NCBI RefSeq assembly: GCF_025847205.1
Contig: NZ_JAOYTH010000006.1
Span: 124,001-188,000 of the forward strand
Reading direction: 5' to 3'
Length of the DNA: 64,000 nucleotides
Source of the DNA: Pararhizobium sp. YC-54
GTDB taxonomy: Bacteria; Pseudomonadota; Alphaproteobacteria; Rhizobiales; Rhizobiaceae
Shown here in pieces: positions 9,708 through 18,136 of the stretch. The notes under the pieces are model-generated. The model was not told where the DNA came from. It was given only the letters and a program-made list of their open reading frames with translations, and searched no databases. Numbering within the stretch: the stretch's first letter is position 1; every line of letters begins with the position of its first letter. The position numbers were made by a program, and so were the translations under genes.

Positions 9708-9818
9708 AGCAAGACAGGAATGCTTTTCTCGCCTTTTGGTGCTTTAAAGTCGCATATCGCGATGGATAGCCGTCCTCGTTGCAGCAGCGGCTCAATCTGC
9801 AACCCTGCGTCAAGGCAC

Positions 9819-9851
9819 AAAAAAAAAGCGGCACATCCGGCCGCTTTTTTT
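9819..9851 (-). terminator. Strong terminator after the praR-like gene
   Basis: An A-run, GCGGC...GCCGC stem and T-run (9819-9851) form a classic intrinsic terminator on either strand. It is 27 bases downstream of the leftward regulator gene and separates it from metK. Confidence 0.8.
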
Positions 9852-9877
9852 AGCTATATCTCGGTCTCGCGTCAGCC

Positions 9878-10297
9878 TTATTCGGCTTCCGCCTCTGCTG
9901 CCAAGGCCTTTACCAAGTCTACAAGCTTGCGGCGCACCTTGGGATCGCCGATCTTGACGAACGCACGGTTGAGCTGAAGACCTTCCGAGGACGACAGGAA
10001 GTCGACAACGTAGTTCGAGCTTGAAGCTTCTGCCATACCAGACGGACCGGTTGACGAATCGCCCGGTGCATCTTCGAAAAAGAAGGATACCGGAACATTC
10101 AAAATGCTTGAAATGTTCTGAAGACGGCTGGCGCCGACCCGGTTCGTGCCTTTTTCATATTTCTGAATCTGCTGGAAGGTGATCCCGAGGCTTTCTCCGA
10201 GCTTCTCCTGGCTCATGCCCAGCATGGTGCGGCGAAGGCGAATCCGGCTACCGACATGAATGTCGATCGGGTTCGGCTTCTTCTTGTTCTCTATCAT
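9878..10297 (-). CDS. praR: XRE-family transcriptional regulator, PraR-like
   Basis: Small regulator of 139 aa with a Cro/C1 helix-turn-helix at about residues 14-70. The visible segment is MSQEKLGESLGITFQQIQKYEKG, split here as MSQEKLGESLGI and TFQQIQKYEKG. An acidic/serine linker and a helical tail with LSSSEGLQLNRAF and RRKLVDLVKAL follow. Rhizobial homologues of this composition and position (between lnt and metK) are PraR, reported to repress quorum-sensing and biofilm genes in Rhizobium leguminosarum and to affect symbiosis genes in Azorhizobium. The start follows AGGAAACCGTT. The assignment rests on recalled sequence and context, so the exact orthology is probable rather than certain. 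Confidence 0.75.
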   Translation of the reverse strand: MIENKKKPNPIDIHVGSRIRLRRTMLGMSQEKLGESLGITFQQIQKYEKGTNRVGASRLQNISSILNVPVSFFFEDAPGDSSTGPSGMAEASSSNYVVDFLSSSEGLQLNRAFVKIGDPKVRRKLVDLVKALAAEAEAE

Positions 10298-10458
10298 AAC
10301 GGTTTCCTAATAAGCGAAGTTTCAGTTGCTCCATAACCTGGACACTTGCCGAGAGCGGACTACACGCCACGTTGTGCAGCCGGGGCGGAAACCCCCGGAA
10401 CATAGGTGAAGATCGATGGTAAAAGCCACTATGCAATTTTAGGGGTTTTTGGTCAATT

Positions 10459-12048
10459 CTATCTCAAAATAAAACTAACGCGGGAAATAACCACCAAACC
10501 GAAGAGAAGACACGCAATCAGCATTCCGTTTCTTTCTTGCTCCTCAGGGCTTATTAGCAAAGAAAATTTTCCCGGCAAGATTGTGTCTACGAAACCTCTT
10601 GTTCCGAACGGAAAACCGGTGACGACCTCTCCGCGCCCGTTTACAACAGCGGAAATGCCCGTGTTGGCGTCGCGAATGAGTGGCAACCCCGTCTCCACGG
10701 AGCGAACACGAGCCTGTAGGAAATGCTGATAGGGTCCGGGCGTGTTGCCGAACCAGGCATCATTGGTGAGATTAAGCAGCGCATCGCCTTGGAGCGCATC
10801 CCCGCCGATTTCGCCGGGAAAAATCGCCTCGTAGCAGATCAGCGGATAGAGCGTCTTGCCGCCCGGCAGCGTCAGCAGCGTGCGCGTTGCCGACGCTGAG
10901 AACCCTCCCGGCATGGCGGCAGCAACCGCATTCAACCCCATCGTCGATAAAAGGTTCTCCAGCGGCAGATATTCTCCGAAGGGAACGAGATGCACCTTGT
11001 CGGACGCACCGACGATCTGGCCACGATCATCGATCACGTAGATCGAGTTGTAATATCGCGGCGGCTGGCCGGCACCGCTGGCTTCAGCCCGTACAGCGCC
11101 GGTAATGAGCAACTGGCCGTCCTGCAATACATCGGAGATTCTCAGCAGCGCATCCGGATTTTCGGTCAGGATGAACGGTACAGCGGTTTCCGGCCAGACG
11201 ACGATATCAGGCCGCTTGCCCCCATCGGCGGGCGGCGCCTGTGTCAACTCCAGATGGTCTTCGAAGATCGCCGCCCGCTCGTTGTCATCGAGCTTCTTGG
11301 ACTGGTCGATCAATGGCTGGACAAGCCGGACAGTCAGGGCTGGATCGGCAGGCGGCGGCAACGGTTGTTCCAGCCGGTAAAAGCCGTAGCCGAAATGCGC
11401 GGCGATCAGCAGAACCGCAAGGCCTAATCCGGCGCCCAAACCCTTGCGCGTGCCGATGAGCGCGGGTGCTGCAAAGACAAAGACAGCCAGCATATTGACG
11501 CCGGCAAGGCCGATCACCGCGGCGGACTGCATCATCAGCGGGACCGGCATGGCCGCATATCCGATCGCGTTCCACGGAAAGCCGGTGAGGACAAAGCTGC
11601 GCAACCACTCCAACAGCCCGAAGGAGAAGGCAAGCGCTGCGATGCGGCCCATGCCGTCCGACCAGAGAATGCGGGCCAACGCGGCTGCCAAGGCATAGAA
11701 GAAGGCGAGGAACGCCGGGACGCCGACCACCGCCAATGGCACGGCCCAGGCAAAATCATCGGCTTCGACGAGAAGCGCGTTGCCAAGCCACCACAAGCCG
11801 CCGAGGAAATAGCCGAAGCCGAACCACCAGCCGATCAGGAACGCGGGAAAGTTGCGCCTGAGAACACCGTGATCGGGATTGCCCGAAGCGCCATCGATCA
11901 GCCAGACGAGGATGGGGAAGGACAGGAACGGGGCCGCGAAAATGCCGAAGGGCGGCAATGCGAAAACGGCAATCAACCCGGCGACGAAGGCGACAAGGGC
12001 CCGGCGGGTTCCCGACAACAGCATGATCCTGCCCGCAAGCCACTCCAT
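10459..12048 (-). CDS. lnt: Apolipoprotein N-acyltransferase
   Basis: Inner-membrane Lnt of 529 aa, which adds the third acyl chain to lipoproteins after Lgt and LspA. The N-terminal half is hydrophobic with several membrane spans. The C-terminal half is a nitrilase-type domain with the catalytic Glu in WPETAVPF, the Lys in ASDKVHLVPFGEYLP and the Cys in PLICYEAIFP. A final membrane span closes the protein. The upstream CBS-domain gene is 158 bases away, the usual partner order (ybeY, corC-like, lnt). LspA, acting earlier in the same pathway, is encoded at 35285-35773. Confidence 0.95.
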   Translation of the reverse strand: MEWLAGRIMLLSGTRRALVAFVAGLIAVFALPPFGIFAAPFLSFPILVWLIDGASGNPDHGVLRRNFPAFLIGWWFGFGYFLGGLWWLGNALLVEADDFAWAVPLAVVGVPAFLAFFYALAAALARILWSDGMGRIAALAFSFGLLEWLRSFVLTGFPWNAIGYAAMPVPLMMQSAAVIGLAGVNMLAVFVFAAPALIGTRKGLGAGLGLAVLLIAAHFGYGFYRLEQPLPPPADPALTVRLVQPLIDQSKKLDDNERAAIFEDHLELTQAPPADGGKRPDIVVWPETAVPFILTENPDALLRISDVLQDGQLLITGAVRAEASGAGQPPRYYNSIYVIDDRGQIVGASDKVHLVPFGEYLPLENLLSTMGLNAVAAAMPGGFSASATRTLLTLPGGKTLYPLICYEAIFPGEIGGDALQGDALLNLTNDAWFGNTPGPYQHFLQARVRSVETGLPLIRDANTGISAVVNGRGEVVTGFPFGTRGFVDTILPGKFSLLISPEEQERNGMLIACLLFGLVVISRVSFILR

Positions 12049-12206
12049 TCATTTCCCCCAATCGGCGCAAACCGCCACCCGGCCCCAAGCGCGGCAAACA
12101 ACAGCGCGCACAGACCGTCAACCCGAATCAACGTGGCGGCAGTGTTCCAAAAAAGCGGCTGCTTGTCGTGCCTTGAAACGGTGCTTTAGCGCCCAGAGCC
12201 TGAGGC

Positions 12207-13370
12207 TTAGCCGGTTTCGCGCAGTGATTTTTCCGGCGCAGCGGCTGGAGCGGCCTCAAAGGACCCTTCCTCTTCGCCCTTTGCGTGACGGCGGCGGGCG
12301 GGCGGGCGCTTGCGGACGATGCGCACACGCTTCACACGGCGCGGATCGGCATCGAGAACCTGGAATTCAAAGCCGGGTATCGCCTGAACCACTTCGCCGC
12401 GGGCCGGGATGCGGCCGAGCGATGCAAACACCAGACCGCCGAGCGTATCGACATCCTCAAGCTGCTCGCGCACGTCGAAATCCGGGCCGATCGCCGCGGC
12501 GATCTCTTCCAGTTCGACGCGCGCATCGGCGACGAACACATCGTCGGACGTCTTGGCGAACATGACTTCTTCGTCGTCATGCTCATCCTCGATATCGCCG
12601 ACGACCATTTCGACGATGTCTTCGAGCGAGGCAAGGCCATCGGTACCGCCATACTCGTCGATCACCAGTGCCATCTGGATGCGGGCGGCCTGCATGCGCT
12701 GCATCAGATCCGAGGCGTGCATGGACGGCGGCACGAACAGGACCTGGCGGATGATGCCGGCCTCTTCGACGGTCTTCGAAAGATCGATACGGCCGAGATC
12801 GAAACCTGGCTTGGGCTGACGGGCGGGCTTCTCCGGCTTTTCAGCGGCACTGGCCGTCGCGCTCGCCGTTGAACGGCTGCCGCTGCGCCGCTTGTTGCGG
12901 GCCTGTTTGGTGACATAGGAGAGCAGATCGCGGATATGGACCATACCGCGCGGATCATCCAGACTTTCGCTATAGACCGGCATGCGCGAGCGGCCGGATT
13001 CTTCGAAGATCACCATCAGTTCACCGATGGTGATGCTGAGATCGACAGCCTCGATGTCAGCGCGCGGAACCATGACATCTTCAACGCGGACCTCGCGGAA
13101 ACGCAGAATATTGTTGAGCATGGCGCGTTCGGCCGGCGAAAAGGCCGTATCGCCGTCGGCAGCACCTGTCATCAGCGCATCGGCAAGATCTTCACGAAGG
13201 CTGGAAGCATTGCCCGCACGCCAGATCCGGGCTGCACGGCTCCAGAAGGAGGAGCCCGACTTGCCGTTCTCAGGTTTCGGGGCGGTGCTACTACTGCCCG
13301 CCTCGTCCTGACTGGAGGCTTCCGCCTCGTCTCTTACAGCCGCGGCCGGCTGTGCTCTAAAATCGCTCAT
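12207..13370 (-). CDS. Hemolysin-C/CorC-like CBS-domain protein
   Basis: Soluble protein of 387 aa of the TlyC/CorC type. A low-complexity N-terminus (about 1-60) precedes AMLNNILRFREVRVEDVMVPR, which starts the two CBS domains (about 90-260). The CorC/HlyC transporter-associated domain ends the protein (VADARVELEEIAAAIG...). There is no DUF21 membrane domain, so this is the short form. A basic RRHAKGEEEGS tail is present. It lies 12 bases after ybeY and upstream of lnt, the standard gram-negative arrangement. Homologues are tied to Mg/Co efflux or envelope maintenance; haemolysin activity is not implied. Confidence 0.9.
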   Translation of the reverse strand: MSDFRAQPAAAVRDEAEASSQDEAGSSSTAPKPENGKSGSSFWSRAARIWRAGNASSLREDLADALMTGAADGDTAFSPAERAMLNNILRFREVRVEDVMVPRADIEAVDLSITIGELMVIFEESGRSRMPVYSESLDDPRGMVHIRDLLSYVTKQARNKRRSGSRSTASATASAAEKPEKPARQPKPGFDLGRIDLSKTVEEAGIIRQVLFVPPSMHASDLMQRMQAARIQMALVIDEYGGTDGLASLEDIVEMVVGDIEDEHDDEEVMFAKTSDDVFVADARVELEEIAAAIGPDFDVREQLEDVDTLGGLVFASLGRIPARGEVVQAIPGFEFQVLDADPRRVKRVRIVRKRPPARRRHAKGEEEGSFEAAPAAAPEKSLRETG

Positions 13371-13382
13371 TGTTCCAAACTA

Positions 13383-13889
13383 TCAAACGGGATCGCTGTC
13401 CCCATAGGGATCAGATAGACCAAGACCGGCCAAAATGCGAGTCTCCAGCCTCTCCATTCTTTCCGCATCACTCTCGACAAGATGATCATAGCCGAAAAGA
13501 TGCAGAAAGCCATGCACCAGAAGGTGGCTCAGGTGTTCATCGAAAGGCTTGCCGAGATCCTTGGCCTCTCGCACCAGCGTCTCATGGGCAAGGATGATAT
13601 CGCCGAGCATCGGCCCCGGCATCTTGCCCGGCGTCACCGGAAAGGCGGGAAATGACAGCACGTTTGTCGGCTTGTCCTGGCTGCGCCACTCGGCGTTGAT
13701 CTCGCGTATGGAAGCATCGTCGGTAAAGACCAGCGACACTTCCGGCGGCGTTTTCGGAAACGGCTGCTTTTCTTCCCGCTTCAGGAAATCTGCGCTCGCG
13801 CCAAGGATGCGCTCGCTGAGCGACGCAAGTTCCGCCTCGGAAGGCCACGGGCCCTCCTCGACGCTGATCTGGATATCAAGGCTCGTCAT
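13383..13889 (-). CDS. ybeY: Endoribonuclease YbeY (rRNA maturation factor)
   Basis: YbeY of 168 aa, a zinc-dependent endoribonuclease needed for 16S rRNA 3' processing and ribosome quality control. The metal site is clear: HLLVHGFLHLFGYDH (H-x3-H-x5-H). The upstream strand NAEWRSQDKPTNVLSFP is also typical. An open frame continues 108 bases upstream of 13889 through the palindromic element at 13910-14179, but family similarity begins at MTSLDIQISVEEG, so I use the ATG at 13889. The element lies between phoH and ybeY inside the presumed operon and could affect ybeY translation. Confidence 0.94.
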   Translation of the reverse strand: MTSLDIQISVEEGPWPSEAELASLSERILGASADFLKREEKQPFPKTPPEVSLVFTDDASIREINAEWRSQDKPTNVLSFPAFPVTPGKMPGPMLGDIILAHETLVREAKDLGKPFDEHLSHLLVHGFLHLFGYDHLVESDAERMERLETRILAGLGLSDPYGDSDPV

Positions 13890-13909
13890 GATTGGCTTGC
13901 TTCCGCCTT

Positions 13910-14179
13910 TAGAGCCTCGGACGATAAATGAGGCGCATTCTGTTGTCTCAAATCGGCCGAACCACCAGAAGGACGGCGCGGAGCGATGCCGCCCCATCGG
14001 TCAAGCCGTCCGACGCAGGGGGCGGCCGATTTGAGACAACCCGGAGGGCCGGATGCTTTTTTGTCAGGAAGCGGGCTTTTGTCTCGAACGTACCGCCGGG
14101 TATGCCCTTCGACAAAAGCCCGCTTCCTGACAAAAAGTCCTTCCGGCAGAATGTGCCTCATTTATCGTCCGAGGCTCTA
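13910..14179 (-). repeat. 270-nt nested-palindrome element (copy A), three-way-junction architecture
   Basis: The outer arms 13910-13942 and 14147-14179 are 33-nt inverted repeats with one mismatch, beginning TAGAGC and ending CATTCTG on the inside. They enclose two independent hairpins. Hairpin 1 (13943-14039) has a perfect 17-bp base stem and a second GGACGGC/GCCGTCC stem. Hairpin 2 (14041-14146) has a perfect 26-bp stem, 14058-14083 with 14111-14136, below a small tip hairpin. Nearly all of the element is in a dyad. It lies between phoH and ybeY and would be transcribed with them. No open frame in it resembles a protein. It is homologous to copy B at 51066-51337. Confidence 0.9.
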
Positions 14180-15232
14180 GCGGTCGCTTTGCTCGCTTTC
14201 GTCATGCACCGCCGTCGTCGCCTCATAGGCGCGAACGATACGGGCAACCATCGGGTGGCGGACGACATCGACGTCCTTGAAGCGGATCACCGATACGCCT
14301 TCGACGCCCTTCAAAATCTGCAGGGCTTCGACGAGCCCCGACTTCATGCCGCGCGGCAGATCGACCTGGCTTGGGTCGCCGGTGACGATCATCCGGCCAT
14401 TTTCGCCGAGACGCGTCAGGAACATCTTCATCTGCATCGTCGTGGTGTTCTGCGCCTCATCGAGGATGACGGCGGCATTGGCAAGTGTGCGTCCGCGCAT
14501 GAAGGCGAGAGGAGCGATTTCAATGACACCGGCGGTGATGGCCCGCTCGACCTTGTCGCCGGGCATCATGTCATAGAGCGCGTCATAGAGCGGGCGCAGG
14601 TACGGATCGACCTTGTCCTTCATATCGCCCGGCAGGAAGCCGAGGCGCTCGCCCGCTTCGACGGCGGGGCGCGAGAGCACGATGCGATCGACAGCGCCAC
14701 GCTCGAGAAGCTGGGCCGCATGGGCCACAGCCAGATAGGTCTTGCCGGTACCGGCGGGGCCAACACCGAAAACCAGTTCCGACCGCTCCAGAGCGCGCAT
14801 ATAGGCGTCCTGCGTCGGCGTGCGGGCGGCAACGGTCTTCTTGCGCGTCGAGATCTGCGCGAGGTTCAGCTTGGCTTTCTTTTCCATGGTCGGCAACTGT
14901 AACTGATCGTCAGCGGCGACGGCCATACGGATGGCGCCTTCGACATCGGAGGGGTCGACGGTGCTGCCGTTCTGCAGGCGCCCGTAGAGATAATCGAGCG
15001 CCCGGCGGGCCTGATTGGTGGCGACCACTTCGCCCGAAATCGAAACGGAATTGCCGCGCGGGCGTGCATCGATGTGAAGACGCTGTTCGATCAATTTGAG
15101 GTTCTGGTCGAACTGGCCGAAAAGCTCGCTGGCGAACCGGTTGTTCTCGAATGTCAGCACGAAGTGATTGACGTCTGTCGCGGATGTTTTCGACTGGCGC
15201 GGCGAGGATGAAACCAATTCGTGTCCGTTCAA
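14177..15232 (-). CDS. phoH: PhoH-family ATPase
   Basis: PhoH/YbeZ-type protein of 351 aa, a P-loop ATPase usually linked to YbeY and RNA metabolism. The Walker A motif GVGPAGTGKTYLAV and Walker B ILDEAQNTT are present, with the MFLTRLGENGRMIVTGD segment after it. The start is a TTG at 15232, supported by AAGGAG nine bases upstream and by the absence of a better in-frame ATG. The TAG stop (14177-14179) is made of the first three bases of the palindromic element that follows, so the element boundary defines the C-terminus. miaB lies 29 bases upstream. Confidence 0.92.
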   Translation of the reverse strand: MNGHELVSSSPRQSKTSATDVNHFVLTFENNRFASELFGQFDQNLKLIEQRLHIDARPRGNSVSISGEVVATNQARRALDYLYGRLQNGSTVDPSDVEGAIRMAVAADDQLQLPTMEKKAKLNLAQISTRKKTVAARTPTQDAYMRALERSELVFGVGPAGTGKTYLAVAHAAQLLERGAVDRIVLSRPAVEAGERLGFLPGDMKDKVDPYLRPLYDALYDMMPGDKVERAITAGVIEIAPLAFMRGRTLANAAVILDEAQNTTTMQMKMFLTRLGENGRMIVTGDPSQVDLPRGMKSGLVEALQILKGVEGVSVIRFKDVDVVRHPMVARIVRAYEATTAVHDESEQSDR

Positions 15233-15261
15233 GCGGTCAGGCTCCTTGAGTTGGCAGTCCC

Positions 15262-16674
15262 TCAGCTTACCACCTCGGCAAACAGACTGTTAGGGCCCGC
15301 ACCAGTGATTCGTACAGAAACAATGTCACCGATTTGCGATGACTTTGCATCAACATTCACCGATTGCAGCCAGGGCGAGCGGCCGATCAGCTGCCCCGGC
15401 ATGCGGCCGGGCTTCTCCAGAAGCAGGTCGATGGTCTTGCCGATACACGCCTGCGCAAATGCGTTTTGCTGCTCCAGCAACAAAGCCTGCAATCTTTCCA
15501 ATCGCTTGGCTTTCACGTCTTCCGGCACCTGATCGCCAAGCTCGGCGCCGGGCGTTCCAGGGCGGGTCGAATATTTGAACGAAAATGCCTGTGCATAACC
15601 GACGGTTTCGACCAGACGCAGGGTATCTTCGAAATCCTCATCGGTCTCGCCGGGGAAGCCGACAATAAAATCGCCCGAGAGCGCAAGATCGGGCCTGGCC
15701 GCCTTGATACGGGCGATCAAGGCGATGTACTCGGCCGTCGTATGCCGCCGGTTCATCGCCTTCAGGATGCGGTTGGAACCGGACTGTATCGGCAGATGCA
15801 GATAGGGCATCAGCTGCGGCAGGTCGCGATGGGCGTTAATCAGGCTGTCGTCCATGTCGCGCGGGTGGCTGGTCGTATAGCGAAGACGGGCCAGGCCCTC
15901 GATCCGGGTCAGGCGATTGAGAAGCTCGCCGAGCCCCCATTGCTCGCCATCGGCGCCAACACCGTGCCAGGCGTTGACGTTCTGGCCAAGCAGGGTGATT
16001 TCGCGCACGCCGGCATCGACCAGTTTCTGCGCTTCCGCAACGATCTGGGCGACCGGCCGGGAAACTTCGGAGCCGCGCGTGTAAGGCACGACGCAGAAGG
16101 TGCAGAACTTGTCGCAGCCTTCCTGGACGGTCAGGAACGCGGTGACGCCCCTCGCCCTGGTCTTGGCCTTGTCGGGCGCCGGCAGATGCTCGAACTTGTC
16201 CTCGATGGCATAATCAGTTTCCAGCACCCGTTCGCCGCGCTTGACACGCTTCAAGGCTTCAGGAAGCCGGTGATAGGTCTGCGGGCCGATGACGAGATCG
16301 ACGGCCGGCGCCCGGCGCAGGATTTCGTCGCCCTCGGCCTGCGCGACGCAGCCGGCAACGCCGATCATCATCTCGCGGCCTTCGCCGGCCTTTTTCTTCT
16401 TCAGGTCACGCAGCCGCCCGAGCGCCGAGTACACTTTCTCGGCGGCTTTCTCGCGGATGTGACAGGTGTTCAAAAGGACGAGATCGGCGTCTTCCATGAC
16501 GTCGGTCGAGACATAGCCGTCCTTCGCCAGCGCGTCGGTCATCCGGTCGGAATCATAGACGTTCATCTGACAGCCATAGGTCTTTACAAAGACCTTGCGG
16601 ACCGGCGGGCTCTCAACAGCCATGTCAGGCTTTGCGGATAAAACGGCGATTTCCTGTGTCATGCCCGGTTCCAT
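15262..16674 (-). CDS. miaB: tRNA-2-methylthio-N6-dimethylallyladenosine synthase
   Basis: Radical-SAM methylthiotransferase of 470 aa acting on i6A37 of tRNAs reading UNN codons. The three N-terminal cluster cysteines are present ([23 protein letters not shown]). The radical-SAM triad is in [17 protein letters not shown], and the TRAM domain is at the C-terminus ([15 protein letters not shown]). The alternative start MTQEI at 16662 is equally plausible; neither has a strong ribosome site. It is part of the conserved miaB-phoH-ybeY-corC-lnt block. Confidence 0.96.
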   Translation of the reverse strand: MEPGMTQEIAVLSAKPDMAVESPPVRKVFVKTYGCQMNVYDSDRMTDALAKDGYVSTDVMEDADLVLLNTCHIREKAAEKVYSALGRLRDLKKKKAGEGREMMIGVAGCVAQAEGDEILRRAPAVDLVIGPQTYHRLPEALKRVKRGERVLETDYAIEDKFEHLPAPDKAKTRARGVTAFLTVQEGCDKFCTFCVVPYTRGSEVSRPVAQIVAEAQKLVDAGVREITLLGQNVNAWHGVGADGEQWGLGELLNRLTRIEGLARLRYTTSHPRDMDDSLINAHRDLPQLMPYLHLPIQSGSNRILKAMNRRHTTAEYIALIARIKAARPDLALSGDFIVGFPGETDEDFEDTLRLVETVGYAQAFSFKYSTRPGTPGAELGDQVPEDVKAKRLERLQALLLEQQNAFAQACIGKTIDLLLEKPGRMPGQLIGRSPWLQSVNVDAKSSQIGDIVSVRITGAGPNSLFAEVVS

Positions 16675-16722
16675 AGAGCATCAAGGCCCAAAATTGAAGT
16701 CCTTTCCGTTACCGCCGCGGCG

Positions 16723-17526
16723 TCAACGCCCGCGCAGCTTGAGGGCCAGCATTGAGCGGATGCTCTTCTCCACCTGACGGCTGACGGCCTTGCGGTTGCT
16801 CTTTGCGGTATAGGTGATCTGCTCGCCATAGATCACATCGACATCGACGGCGCCCTCATAGAGGATGCCGAGGAGATGCGGCGCCAGCGCGATATCGCCC
16901 GGCCAGGCGGCGACCGGCCGGTGATAGCGCCCCATCGGCATGCCGTGAATGCCGGTATAGGCGATGGCGAGCGGTTGGACATGGACGACGCCGGTCGGCG
17001 ACAAGGGAACGGCGGCGGCGGCGGCGCCGAACAGCGAGGTCTTGATCTCCAGCAGCCGGTTGCCATCCGATGTTGTGCCTTCGGGAAACAAAACGACGAT
17101 CTCGCCATCGGCCAGCCGCTTGCCGATCTCGTTGACCTGATTGCCGGTCGTGCGTTTCTGGTCGCGGTCGATGAAGATCGTTGCCTGCAGCCGCGCCAGA
17201 AGGCCGAAGACCGGCCAGGCCTTGACGTCGGATTTGGCCACGAACACCACGTCGGCGATCGAGCCGAGGACAAGGATATCCTTCCAGCTGGCGTGGTTCG
17301 ACACCAGCATCAGCGGCCGCTGCCGGTCCGGCGTGCCATGGACGCGCACCCGGATACCGACGAGGCGGCAGGCCATCCGGTGCCAGAGGCGCGGCAGCGT
17401 GCGGCGCTGCGGCGTGTCCAGCCAGAGAAAAACGATCTGGGCCGGCGCCATGACGAGGGTCGCAAGAACGAGGATTGTCATGCACAGCGTGACGCGCAGC
17501 CAATTGATCACGCGCGGACGCTCCAT
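16723..17526 (-). CDS. olsA: Lysophospholipid-type acyltransferase, probable OlsA (lyso-ornithine lipid acyltransferase)
   Basis: PlsC-family membrane acyltransferase of 267 aa. An N-terminal hydrophobic segment precedes the H-x4-D catalytic motif NHASWKDILVLG, and the FPEGTTSDG motif follows. In rhizobia the PlsC paralogue immediately upstream of miaB is OlsA, which adds the second fatty acid to lyso-ornithine lipid. The first-step enzyme OlsB is encoded at 31937-32815 in this window. Ornithine lipids replace phospholipids under phosphate limitation in S. meliloti. A general 1-acylglycerol-3-phosphate acyltransferase (PlsC) function cannot be excluded from sequence alone. Confidence 0.8.
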   Translation of the reverse strand: MERPRVINWLRVTLCMTILVLATLVMAPAQIVFLWLDTPQRRTLPRLWHRMACRLVGIRVRVHGTPDRQRPLMLVSNHASWKDILVLGSIADVVFVAKSDVKAWPVFGLLARLQATIFIDRDQKRTTGNQVNEIGKRLADGEIVVLFPEGTTSDGNRLLEIKTSLFGAAAAAVPLSPTGVVHVQPLAIAYTGIHGMPMGRYHRPVAAWPGDIALAPHLLGILYEGAVDVDVIYGEQITYTAKSNRKAVSRQVEKSIRSMLALKLRGR

Positions 17527-17622
17527 ATCGGCAGCCGCCTGACGGCGTCTTGTCTGTCTCCAAAGCAGCAGGTCTTGTCGGCGTGGCGGCGCAAGCGCGT
17601 CCCTCTCGTTCAGCCGATACGG

Positions 17623-18135
17623 CTAGCCAAGATCGAGGCGCATGACAAGGGCGGCCGTTTTGGCGCCGTTAACACCTTGATAATAAGCGCGTCTTTCACC
17701 GACCTTGGCAAAGCCGAGTTTCCGGTAGAGACCGACGGCGGCAGTATTGGTCTCGTCGACTTCGAGGAAAACCGTCTCAGCCGCCTGATCGCGCGCCTCG
17801 CGCAATGCGGCCCGCATCAACCGCCAGCCGAGACCCAGGCGCGAAAACCGCGGATCGACGCCGATGGTCAGGATTTCCGCCTCTCCGGCCGCAACCCGCG
17901 ACAGGACGAAACCGCCGACAAGCGGTTGCGAAATAAACGGCCGCGTATAGGCATTGCTCTGGCGGGCGATAAAGCCAAAAACCGTATCCTGGGTCAGCAG
18001 GGAATGCAGTTCTCCATCGCTCCAGGCTGGCGTGAACCGCAATTTGTGGATGGCTGCCGCCTGCGGCAGGTCCGCCGTTTTCAGGGCGACGATTTCGAAT
18101 TCGGGCTTGCGGACGAAATAGTCGGTCAGCGACAT
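17623..18135 (-). CDS. rimI: Ribosomal-protein-alanine acetyltransferase RimI-like
   Basis: GNAT acetyltransferase of 170 aa. The acetyl-CoA loop is seen in PRFSRLGLGWRLMRAAL, with the conserved VFLEVDETNTAAVGLYRKLGF strand and helix, read here as FLEVDETNTAAVGLY and RKLGF. The ATG at 18135 (MSLTDYF) is chosen because family similarity starts there and it lies one base after the tsaB stop, indicating translational coupling. RimI classically acetylates ribosomal protein S18; rhizobial members may have broader N-terminal acetylase activity. It is adjacent to tsaB, as in many bacteria. Confidence 0.9.
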   Translation of the reverse strand: MSLTDYFVRKPEFEIVALKTADLPQAAAIHKLRFTPAWSDGELHSLLTQDTVFGFIARQSNAYTRPFISQPLVGGFVLSRVAAGEAEILTIGVDPRFSRLGLGWRLMRAALREARDQAAETVFLEVDETNTAAVGLYRKLGFAKVGERRAYYQGVNGAKTAALVMRLDLG

Positions 18136-18136
18136 C

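Noticed and set aside
9612..9877. Possible SAM riboswitch before metK
   Set aside because: I could not draw any known SAM riboswitch fold; an operator-like palindrome and the upstream terminator explain the visible structure.
13910..14179. Reading element A as a pair of simple terminators
   Set aside because: It lies inside an operon, has an additional 33-nt outer stem enclosing both hairpins, and shares architecture with copy B.
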